In this document: positions 6,801 to 13,761 of the stretch, piece after piece
Layout: each line of letters begins with the position of its first letter
Numbering within the stretch: position 1 is the first letter of the stretch
Origin: an uncultured Erysipelotrichaceae bacterium
GTDB lineage: Bacteria; Bacillota_I; Bacilli_A; Erysipelotrichales; Erysipelotrichaceae
Direction: 5' to 3'
Length of the DNA: 24,868 bases
Assembly (NCBI GenBank): GCA_902796525.1
Contig: CADBPB010000003.1
Location: 1-24,868 of the forward strand
The notes under the pieces: generated by a model
Told to the model about the DNA's origin: nothing
Seen by the model: the letters and a program-made list of their open reading frames with translations, nothing else
Databases searched by the model: none
Made by a program: the position numbers and the translations under genes

Positions 6801-9197
6801 ATGAAGTTAAGTTTGAAATGGTTAAGCGATTTTATCGATCTCAGCGGTCTGACGACAGAAGAGATCGTAGAACGGATGGTGAAATGTGGTTTCGAAGTCG
6901 AAGAGATCACTTATCTTTCGCATGCGACCGGCCTGGTCGTGGGAAAGGTCATCGAATGTGAAAATCATCCTGATTCCGACCATCTGCATATCACGAAAGT
7001 CGATGTCGGCAATGAGGTGCTGGATATCGTATGCGGTGCGCCGAACTGCCGGAAAGACCTGAAAGTCATCGTCGCTAAAACGGGTGCAGAACTTCCTGAG
7101 ATCACCATTAAAAAGAGCGTTATCCGCGGCCAGGAATCCAACGGCATGCTGTGTTCGCTGAAAGAACTCGGCGTTGCTGAAGATCTTTTGCCTGCTGATT
7201 CGCCAAGCCATAACGGTATCGAAGAACTGGATGACCGTTTTGAGATCGGTGATACGGATATCCTTGATAAGCTGGGATATGACGATACCATCCTGGATGT
7301 TTCCATCTATGCGAACCGTCCGGACTGCCTCTCGATGTACGGCATGGCTAAAGAAATGGGAGCTATCCTCTCGCGTGAAGTTAAACTGCCGCAATTCGAA
7401 GGGGCTTCCGATATCGGCAGGGCATCTGATTTCCGGTTAAGATCCGACTCCGTCAACTGCCCGCATTTTCTGGCGAAAGTCGTTAATCATGTTGAGATCA
7501 AAGAATCACCGGAATGGATGCAAAGACATCTACGGTCCAATGGTATCAAATGCATCAACAACCTGGTCGATATCTCGAACTATGTCATGCTGGAAACGGG
7601 TCAGCCTTTGCATTTCTATGATCTCCGCAGCATTCCGAACAAGGAAATCACTGTAAAAGACGATTATCTGGGTCCGTATATGGCGCTGGATGGTATCGAA
7701 TATCAGCTTGAAAAGGGCGATCTGATCATCAGTTCCGAAGGCAAACCGATCGGCATTGCAGGTATCATGGGTGGTGATAACACAAAGATTCTTGACGATA
7801 CAAGCTCGCTGATCATCGAAGCCGCCTTGTTCGACAATGCGCAGATCCGCCGTACCAGCAACCGTCTGGGTCTGCAGACGGAAGCTGCGGCACGTTTCTC
7901 GAAAGGTCTGGAACCTTTGTGCCAGAAGAAAGCGGTCGATCGGGCGGTGCAGCTTCTGATCGAACTCGCCGATGCTTCCGATATCGAAGAGACGGTCGAG
8001 TATGGCAAAGCGGATTATCAACCGTATGAGATCAGCGAAACGCTGACGCATCTGAATTCGCTGATCGGCAAGTCATATGCCATGGACGAAGTGCTTTCCG
8101 TCATGAAGGATCTGGATTTTCCAACGAGAACAGAGGGAGAAAGTTTCCATGTCTCGATCCCTTCCTACAGGTCTACCGATCTGAAGATCAGGGAAGATCT
8201 GGATGAAGAGATTATCCGACTGACCGATTTCGATGATCTGCAGGCGACCTTGCCGCTGATTCCACAGACGGTTGGCAAACTCTCGCCGATCCAGAGGATA
8301 CGCCGTATCGTCCGTACTATCCTCATCAGCAACGGTTTCTACGATACCGTGAATTATACGCTGGTATCTGCCGATTATATGAAAGAAAAGCTGCTTCCAT
8401 TCGGCGAAGACGTTTCTTTGCTGTCTCCGCTGTCGGATGCCAGACGCTATATCAGAAGCTCGCTGATGATGTCATTGCTGGAAGCATTGAACTACAACCT
8501 CGATCATCACAATGACGACGTATCGCTGTTCGAGATCTCCAAAGTGTATTCCTCCAATGGTGAACAGGAACGTCTCGGCATCATCATGCAAGGGGATTTC
8601 CTTGATCAGAAACTGGAACATGTCCATTTGAAATCCGATTTCTATGTGCTGAAAGGCCTTTTGTACGAACTGCTTGAAGCCATGGGATTCGCATCCGGAA
8701 GGATCCAGCTGAAAACCAACGAGTTTGATACGACACATTTCCATCCTTACCAGTCTGCCGAACTGACCTTCGACAATCACACGATCGCCATTTTCGGCAA
8801 ACTGCATCCGAGTTTCCTGAAAGCCCATAAGCTGGACGATGTTTATTATGCGGAAATGATCCTGGATGATCTGGCAAAGACAGAACCTGCCAAAGTCAGG
8901 GCAGCCGTACTGAGCCGCTATCCATCTGTTTCCCGCGATATCTCATTGATGCTGAAAGAAGACATTCCTGCTTCCGATCTCCTCAAGCAGATCCGCAAGA
9001 CGGGCGGGAAGATCGTCAAGAACTGCGAAGTCTTCGATGTCTATCAGGGCGAACATATCGATAAGGGATTCAAGTCCGTTTCTTTGAATATCATATATGA
9101 AGATCGGGAAAAGACGCTGACGACGGAAGATGTCAATGACGTACATGAAAAGATCGTGAACGAACTGATACGACGCTTTGAGGCCGTACAGCGCTAA
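6801..9197 (+). CDS. pheT: Phenylalanine--tRNA ligase beta subunit
   Basis: PheT is the structural and editing subunit of phenylalanyl-tRNA synthetase; its B3/B4 domain hydrolyses Tyr mis-charged onto tRNA-Phe. The product is 798 residues, normal for bacteria. In order: an N-terminal helical segment, an EMAP/OB tRNA-binding domain at about residues 40-150 (VVGKVIECENHPDSDHLHI), the B3/B4 editing domain at about 200-380 (CINNLVDISNYVMLETGQPLH, MALDGIEY, IAGIMGG), B5 at about 400-470, a synthetase-like core, and the C-terminal anticodon-binding FDX-ACB domain from about 700 (SRYPSVSRDISL). An AGGAGG Shine-Dalgarno overlaps the pheS stop. The gene is in one transcript with pheS and the two genes that follow. 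Confidence 0.98.
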   Translation: MKLSLKWLSDFIDLSGLTTEEIVERMVKCGFEVEEITYLSHATGLVVGKVIECENHPDSDHLHITKVDVGNEVLDIVCGAPNCRKDLKVIVAKTGAELPEITIKKSVIRGQESNGMLCSLKELGVAEDLLPADSPSHNGIEELDDRFEIGDTDILDKLGYDDTILDVSIYANRPDCLSMYGMAKEMGAILSREVKLPQFEGASDIGRASDFRLRSDSVNCPHFLAKVVNHVEIKESPEWMQRHLRSNGIKCINNLVDISNYVMLETGQPLHFYDLRSIPNKEITVKDDYLGPYMALDGIEYQLEKGDLIISSEGKPIGIAGIMGGDNTKILDDTSSLIIEAALFDNAQIRRTSNRLGLQTEAAARFSKGLEPLCQKKAVDRAVQLLIELADASDIEETVEYGKADYQPYEISETLTHLNSLIGKSYAMDEVLSVMKDLDFPTRTEGESFHVSIPSYRSTDLKIREDLDEEIIRLTDFDDLQATLPLIPQTVGKLSPIQRIRRIVRTILISNGFYDTVNYTLVSADYMKEKLLPFGEDVSLLSPLSDARRYIRSSLMMSLLEALNYNLDHHNDDVSLFEISKVYSSNGEQERLGIIMQGDFLDQKLEHVHLKSDFYVLKGLLYELLEAMGFASGRIQLKTNEFDTTHFHPYQSAELTFDNHTIAIFGKLHPSFLKAHKLDDVYYAEMILDDLAKTEPAKVRAAVLSRYPSVSRDISLMLKEDIPASDLLKQIRKTGGKIVKNCEVFDVYQGEHIDKGFKSVSLNIIYEDREKTLTTEDVNDVHEKIVNELIRRFEAVQR

Positions 9198-9208
9198 GAG
9201 GCACAGAA

Positions 9209-10093
9209 ATGATCTACACTTGCACTACAAACCCTTCTCTGGACTACTTCATCAGTCTTCCGGAGCTGCAGCGGGGTATGGATAACCGCTGCGATACGGA
9301 ACTGTTCGACGCCGGAGGAAAAGGCGTGAATGTTTCGATCGTACTGAATAATTTCCATATACCCAATGTGGCGTTAGGCTTCCTGGGCGGTTTTACAAAG
9401 GATTATTACCTGAGTTTTATTACGGAATATCCTTATATCCAGCCTTTGTTTACGACGATTGAAGACAATACCAGGATCAATCTCAAGATCATGGACAAGA
9501 TGGTTCAGACCGACATCAATGCCAAAGGACCCCATATCACGGAAGAAGAATTCAATAAGTTCCATCAGAGACTGAATGGCGTATACGCGGGAGATTATTT
9601 CATTCTTTCCGGCAATGTCGAAGAAGAGATTAAAGACAAGATCGTTGACGTCATCCGCGAATTATCTCAAGATAATGTGCGAATCATACTTGATACCGAT
9701 CGAGATATCTTGAACAGATGTCTGGATGCGAAGATCTTTGCGGTCAAACTCAACGACAACAATATCGAAGGGGATATCCTTGAAGAAGGGAAGAAACTGA
9801 TCGGAAAAGGTGTTGAATACGTTCTATACAGCGCTCCGGATAAGAATTCCTATTTTTTTGATAAAGATACGATCCTGACCAGTGAAAATGATTCGGCTTC
9901 TCTGGTCAATGTCACAGGTTCTTCCGATTCTTTGCTTGCGGGATTTATTTACGGAATCATCCGGGCTGCAGATGCGATGGAGTCATTCAAATATGCAAAT
10001 GCTGCCGCGTTGGCTACATCGATGTCCAACGATCTGGCTTCGAAAGAAAAGATCGAAGAACTGTATGAAACGATCGAGGTTAAAAAGCTATGA
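9209..10093 (+). CDS. pfkB: Divergent PfkB-family kinase, closest to 1-phosphofructokinase
   Basis: The N-terminal half is clearly of the FruK/LacC branch of PfkB sugar-phosphate kinases: MIYTCTTNPSLDYF, then LFDAGGKGVNVSIVLNNF (residues 32-49), LGFLGGFTKDY and NTRINLKI. The length, 294 residues, is also typical. The C-terminal half is eroded at family hallmarks. The usual SGSLP reads SGNVE (134-138), KPN reads KLN (180-182), the SLGxxG nucleotide loop reads YSAPDKN (207-213), and GAGDS reads GSSDS (237-241). The catalytic Asp240 remains. It may be a fructose-1-phosphate kinase, a kinase with another substrate, or a weakly active relative. It lies 11 bases after pheT with only a weak AAGAGG Shine-Dalgarno, and its last four bases overlap the lipoprotein gene, so it should respond to the Phe T-box. 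Confidence 0.82.
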   Translation: MIYTCTTNPSLDYFISLPELQRGMDNRCDTELFDAGGKGVNVSIVLNNFHIPNVALGFLGGFTKDYYLSFITEYPYIQPLFTTIEDNTRINLKIMDKMVQTDINAKGPHITEEEFNKFHQRLNGVYAGDYFILSGNVEEEIKDKIVDVIRELSQDNVRIILDTDRDILNRCLDAKIFAVKLNDNNIEGDILEEGKKLIGKGVEYVLYSAPDKNSYFFDKDTILTSENDSASLVNVTGSSDSLLAGFIYGIIRAADAMESFKYANAAALATSMSNDLASKEKIEELYETIEVKKL

Positions 10094-10650
10094 AAAAGAT
10101 CCTGATCCTGCTACTGCTGATCCTTTGCGCCTGTTCGGAGAAGCTGCCGCAGCCGGACTATCCTTATCAGATCGAATCCTATAAAGTGGATATGTCCAAC
10201 TACAGAGGCGTCAGCTCGACGGAACATAATTTCCGCCTGATCCGCGTCTCGGAACTGTTCAAATGCATCGATAACAGATCTTCCGGTATTTTCTATCTGG
10301 GAAGAGAGAACTGCCACTGCTGCCAGCAGGTGCTGCGCTATCTGAATGAAGCAGCACAGGAACTTGGCGTTACGGTCTATTATATCAACGCCTATGACGA
10401 GGTCGAACCACTGACGGAAGAGGAAACCTACGACAAGCTCTATGATTATCTCTATGAGATCCTCGGCGAGAACGATGAAGGTGAGAAAGTGCTGCTGACG
10501 CCGCATGTATTCTCGATCGTCAATGGCGAATTCTATGCTTCGCAGATCTGCTACGACGGCATGGAGTTCGATGAAGAACCCACGCAAGGACAGATTCGGA
10601 AACTGGAAAACATCTATAAACGTATCATGAAACCGTTCGCATCTCATTAG
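10090..10650 (+). CDS. Thioredoxin-like lipoprotein with CHCC active-site motif
   Basis: The 186-residue product begins with a lipoprotein signal peptide: MKK, a leucine-rich core, then Leu-Cys-Ala-Cys, so lipidation is expected at Cys15, placing it on the outer face of the membrane. The mature part looks thioredoxin-like. FYLGRENCHCCQQVLRYLNEAA has a CxxC pair at Cys75 and Cys78 (with a further Cys at 77) in the position used by bacteriocin-accessory (PedC-type) thioredoxins, and LLTPHVFSIVNGE (about 136-148) supplies the Thr-Pro that precedes the active-site strand in this fold. Family membership is inferred from these motifs. It overlaps the kinase gene by ATGA and ends the T-box operon; no strong terminator follows. 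A thiol-disulfide role outside the cell is likely; the partner is unknown. Confidence 0.8.
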   Translation: MKKILILLLLILCACSEKLPQPDYPYQIESYKVDMSNYRGVSSTEHNFRLIRVSELFKCIDNRSSGIFYLGRENCHCCQQVLRYLNEAAQELGVTVYYINAYDEVEPLTEEETYDKLYDYLYEILGENDEGEKVLLTPHVFSIVNGEFYASQICYDGMEFDEEPTQGQIRKLENIYKRIMKPFASH

Positions 10651-10698
10651 CAAATCTTTCGTTTCTTGTCAAGACTGGTAATAATTCAAATATTTCTC

Positions 10699-10704
10699 TA
10701 TAAT
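10699..10704 (+). promoter_or_regulatory. -10 box ahead of the structured RNA / yneF
   Basis: A perfect TATAAT at 10699-10704 would start RNA near 10711, exactly where the closing stem of the structured region begins. The -35 region is poor (TGGTAA at 10676-10681). Confidence 0.55.
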
Positions 10705-10710
10705 GAAATT

Positions 10711-10856
10711 ACCTAATGGGATCATAATGAAATTCCTACACAATATTTACGGACTATCGGAGTTGGGTACCGGAGTCGAATACCTGCAAAGGGATCCTAA
10801 AAGTATCCACAGATGGACCACCTACTGAGAAAAGGGAAATTTCTCACCCATTAGGC
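10711..10856 (+). ncRNA. Unassigned structured RNA or cis-regulatory leader upstream of yneF
   Basis: CCTAATGGG (10712-10720) is perfectly complementary to CCCATTAGG (10847-10855), 126 bases away, closing a domain of about 145 bases that begins at the predicted transcription start. Stacked directly on that stem is a 7-bp hairpin (10826-10832 with 10840-10846). A competing long-range pairing is possible between GAAATTCC (10729-10736) and GGAAATTTC (10835-10843). Inside are smaller candidates, such as GACT/AGTC with an inner CGG/CCG at 10752-10777 and TCCA/TGGA at 10806-10817. There is no T-run after the domain and yneF begins 23 bases later, so it may be a leader rather than a free RNA. I could not match it to a riboswitch class, SRP RNA, tmRNA or RNase P RNA; a short 6S RNA is not excluded. 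Confidence 0.55.
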
Positions 10857-10878
10857 TCATCTGAAAGAAGGTATTGTT

Positions 10879-11091
10879 ATGAATAATTTTTGGTTCTCCA
10901 TCTTATATTTTGTTCTGGGCGGAGTCGTAGGGGCTGCGATCTCTTATTTTGTCACGAGAAAGAATTTTGAGAAACAGCTCAAAGAGAATCCGCCGATCAC
11001 GGAAAAGATGATCCGTTCGATGTATGCGCAGATGGGCAGAAAGCCATCGGAAGCGCAGATCCGGGCGATTATGAAATCGATGGGACAATAG
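10879..11091 (+). CDS. yneF: UPF0154 small membrane protein (YneF family)
   Basis: A 70-residue protein with one N-terminal membrane helix (about residues 5-26, containing YFVLGGVVGAAISYFV). A basic cytoplasmic tail follows, with the family's conserved NPPITEKMIRSMYAQMGRKPSEAQIRAIM. The function of this Bacillota-wide family is not established. An AGAAGGT Shine-Dalgarno lies at 10866-10872. The gene is preceded by an unusual structured leader and followed by a terminator that also serves plsY from the other side. Confidence 0.93.
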   Translation: MNNFWFSILYFVLGGVVGAAISYFVTRKNFEKQLKENPPITEKMIRSMYAQMGRKPSEAQIRAIMKSMGQ

Positions 11092-11113
11092 AAAACATAG
11101 TTCATTTCAAAAT

Positions 11114-11140
11114 AAAAAAGCGAAATCATTCGCTTTTTTT
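11114..11140. terminator. Bidirectional intrinsic terminator between yneF and plsY
   Basis: AGCGAA (11119-11124) pairs with TTCGCT (11129-11134) around a four-base loop. It is flanked by A's at 11114-11118 and T's at 11135-11140, so a T-run follows the hairpin on either strand. It fits as the end of both convergent genes. Confidence 0.92.
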
Positions 11141-11163
11141 ATATCATTCAATAGAGTAACCGT

Positions 11164-11769
11164 TTATTTTCTGCCAAGTTTTGATTCTGTACCGTTGACT
11201 ATTCTTTTAATATTCGATGAATGACGGTATATCACAAACAGCGCTAATGCGAAGACCATCATGCCGATCTGTCTGTCGACGAAACAGAAGATCGAAATAG
11301 CTCCAGATAATACGCCGCACATCGAAGACAGGGACACCATCCTGCCAAAAACAAGAATGATAAAAAAGATCAGTGCCGGTATGAGAAAGGTTAAGAGGAA
11401 ATCATGGGTAACGAATATGGCTAATCCCAGCAGGTAACCATAGGAACAGGAAACCGCCTTGCCGCCTCTGAATCCTGCGAATACGGGAAAACAGTGCCCG
11501 ATGCATACGGCGAGACCCACATATTTCTCTATACCTGGAGCAAATCTGCTTGCCAGATACATCATCAGCAGTGATTTGGAACCATCCAGAAAGATGACAA
11601 GCAGACCGATAGGCAGTCCCAGGACACGTCCCGCATTGGTTCCTCCGATATTGCCTGATCCATATTCGCGGATATCTGTATGATAGAAATTCTTACCGAT
11701 GATAAGCCCCCAGGGGATCGAACCTATCAGATAAGCGATCAGTATCCAGAAGATATTTTTTGCAGGCAT
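11164..11769 (-). CDS. plsY: Acyl-phosphate:glycerol-3-phosphate acyltransferase PlsY
   Basis: PlsY is an integral membrane enzyme that transfers the acyl chain from acyl-phosphate to glycerol-3-phosphate, the first step of phospholipid synthesis in most Bacillota. The product is 201 residues with several hydrophobic helices. The three family motifs are seen: EYGSGNIGGTNAGRVLG (about 35-51), GHCFPVFAGFRGGKAV (about 91-106) and the C-terminal RHSSNIKRIVNGTE (about 182-195). Motif 1 reads GSGNIGGTN where GSGNxGATN is usual, a mild change. The start is supported by AAGGAGG on the minus strand at 11779-11785. A TATAAT for this strand lies at 11794-11799, back to back with the parE promoter. Confidence 0.96.
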   Translation of the reverse strand: MPAKNIFWILIAYLIGSIPWGLIIGKNFYHTDIREYGSGNIGGTNAGRVLGLPIGLLVIFLDGSKSLLMMYLASRFAPGIEKYVGLAVCIGHCFPVFAGFRGGKAVSCSYGYLLGLAIFVTHDFLLTFLIPALIFFIILVFGRMVSLSSMCGVLSGAISIFCFVDRQIGMMVFALALFVIYRHSSNIKRIVNGTESKLGRK

Positions 11770-11793
11770 ATACAGGCCTCCTTTTTCATTTGG

Positions 11794-11799
11794 ATTATA
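11794..11799 (-). promoter_or_regulatory. -10 box of plsY promoter
   Basis: ATTATA on the plus strand reads TATAAT on the minus strand, 24 bases before the plsY ATG. The RNA would start near 11787 and contain the Shine-Dalgarno. Confidence 0.6.
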
Positions 11800-11821
11800 A
11801 CATGTGTATCGGTCTTTATGT

Positions 11822-11827
11822 TATAAT
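11822..11827 (+). promoter_or_regulatory. -10 box of parE promoter (predicts leaderless mRNA)
   Basis: A perfect TATAAT ends eight bases before the parE ATG. It contains an in-frame TAA (11824-11826), so translation cannot start upstream. No Shine-Dalgarno exists, so the transcript probably begins at or within two bases of the start codon. Confidence 0.65.
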
Positions 11828-11835
11828 TTCATAGT

Positions 11836-13761
11836 ATGAGCAGCAGATATGATGACAGCAGTATAGAGATCCTGGAAGGGCTGGAGGCCGTCAGAAAACG
11901 TCCCGGAATGTATATCGGTTCCGTCGATGGAAGGGGCCTTCATCATCTCGTCTGGGAGATCGTCGACAATGCGATCGATGAAGCTTTGAATGGCTTCGGC
12001 GACGAGATCATCATCCAGATCAACAAGGACGGTTCCTGCACGGTGACCGACTTTGGTCGTGGCATGCCGGTCGGAATGCACAAGTCGGGCAAGAATACCT
12101 TACAGGTCATTTTTACGGTACTTCATGCCGGAGGCAAGTTTACGCAGGATGGCGGATACAAGACGGCCGGCGGTCTGCATGGCGTAGGAGCCAGCGTCGT
12201 CAATGCATTGTCAAAATGGCTGGAAGTCGAAGTTTGCAGAGATAAGAAACGCTATCTGATGCGTTTTGAAAACGGCGGCAAGAAGGTTTCTCCGATCCAG
12301 GAGATCGGTACGACCAACCGGACCGGTTCCAAGGTCACTTTCATGCCGGATGACCGTATTTTTACGACTACGACATTCAATTATCAGACCATTCTCGAAC
12401 GTGCGCAAGAAGAAGCGTTTCTACTGAAGAATGTCAAGATCACTGTAAGAGACGAACGTACCAATGAACAGGAAACGTTCCTGTACAACGACGGCCTGAT
12501 CTCTTTCATGGATTATCTCCACGACAATAAGAATGTGCTGCATGATACCGTGTATTTTTCCGGAGAACGGGACGGCATCAACGTGGATATCGCTTTCCAG
12601 TATACAGATGGCTATCAGGAGAATACCTTTTCCTATGTCAACCTGGTCAGGACCGGAGACGGAGGATCGCACGAGGTAGGATATAAAACGGCGTTCACCA
12701 AGGTCATGAACGAGTTTGCCAGAGAAACGGGACTGCTGAAGGAAAAAGACAAGAATTTCGAAGGTTCCGATGTCAGGGAAGGCCTGACTTCGATCATTTC
12801 CTGTTCCATTCCTGAAAATATCCTGCAGTTCGAAGGACAGACCAAAGGCAGACTGGGCACGCCGCAGGCAAAAACGGCGGTCGACAGCATCGTTACCGAA
12901 AAGCTGAACTATTATCTTCATGAAAACAAGGAGATCGCGACACAGCTGATCAAAAAGATACAGAGGGCATCGATCGCCAGAGAAGCCGCACGCAAAGCGA
13001 AAGACGAAGCAAGAAGCGGCAAAAAGTCATCCGCAAGATCCAAAGAGATCCTTAGCGGAAAACTTGCTTCCGCACAAAGCAAAGATTCTTCCCGACTGGA
13101 ACTGTTCCTGGTGGAAGGAGATTCCGCCGGCGGCAGCGCCAAGAAATGCCGTGATTCCTCGTTTCAGGCGATCTTGCCTTTACGTGGAAAGGTTTTGAAT
13201 ACGGAACGCGCTTCCGTTTCCGAGATCGAAAAGAACGAAGAACTGAATACCATCATACATTGCATCGGTGCAGGAGTCGGTCCTCATTTCAATATCGAAG
13301 ACATCCATTACGATAAGATCGTCATCATGACCGATGCCGATACCGATGGCGCGCATATCCAGGTGCTGCTGCTGACCTTCTTCTACCGTTTCATGCGGGA
13401 ACTGATTGAAACAGGGCACGTCTATATCGCCATGCCGCCGCTTTATGGCGTCATGAAAAACAAGGAACGGATCTATCTGTATTCCGATGATGAACTGAAT
13501 GAATATCGCAAGATCAATGGCGAAAAACTGGATATACAGCGTTACAAGGGTCTTGGCGAAATGGATGCGGATCAGTTATGGGATACGACCATGGATCCTC
13601 AGAAACGTACGCTGATCCAGGTTTCGATCGAAGATGCGGCGTTGTGCGAACATAAGATTTCCGTTTTGATGGGCGATAATGCCGAAGCAAGAAGAAAATG
13701 GATCGATGACAATATCGATTTCACTTTGGAAGAGGATTACCGGGTAACAAGGAATGGCTAG
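11836..13761 (+). CDS. parE: DNA topoisomerase IV subunit B
   Basis: ParE is the ATPase subunit of topoisomerase IV, which decatenates daughter chromosomes. The product is 641 residues. It has the GHKL ATPase domain (EIVDNAIDEAL, DFGRGMPVGMH, LHAGGKF, GLHGVGASVVNALS), the transducer, and the Toprim domain with EGDSAGGSAK (about 430-440), MTDADTDGAHIQ and QRYKGLGEMDADQLW. GGYKTAGGLHGVG and GMPVGMHKSGKNT are closer to ParE than to GyrB, and the partner gene lacks a GyrA box, so topoisomerase IV is favoured over gyrase. The start is fixed by an in-frame TAA 12 bases upstream and has no Shine-Dalgarno. It overlaps parC by eight bases and heads a very compact gene cluster. Confidence 0.95.
   Translation: MSSRYDDSSIEILEGLEAVRKRPGMYIGSVDGRGLHHLVWEIVDNAIDEALNGFGDEIIIQINKDGSCTVTDFGRGMPVGMHKSGKNTLQVIFTVLHAGGKFTQDGGYKTAGGLHGVGASVVNALSKWLEVEVCRDKKRYLMRFENGGKKVSPIQEIGTTNRTGSKVTFMPDDRIFTTTTFNYQTILERAQEEAFLLKNVKITVRDERTNEQETFLYNDGLISFMDYLHDNKNVLHDTVYFSGERDGINVDIAFQYTDGYQENTFSYVNLVRTGDGGSHEVGYKTAFTKVMNEFARETGLLKEKDKNFEGSDVREGLTSIISCSIPENILQFEGQTKGRLGTPQAKTAVDSIVTEKLNYYLHENKEIATQLIKKIQRASIAREAARKAKDEARSGKKSSARSKEILSGKLASAQSKDSSRLELFLVEGDSAGGSAKKCRDSSFQAILPLRGKVLNTERASVSEIEKNEELNTIIHCIGAGVGPHFNIEDIHYDKIVIMTDADTDGAHIQVLLLTFFYRFMRELIETGHVYIAMPPLYGVMKNKERIYLYSDDELNEYRKINGEKLDIQRYKGLGEMDADQLWDTTMDPQKRTLIQVSIEDAALCEHKISVLMGDNAEARRKWIDDNIDFTLEEDYRVTRNG

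Noticed and set aside
10760..10790. tRNA or T-box fragment (GGTACCGG and GTCGAATACC) upstream of yneF
   Set aside because: There is no cloverleaf, no acceptor stem and no proper T-box bulge sequence; the matches are too short.
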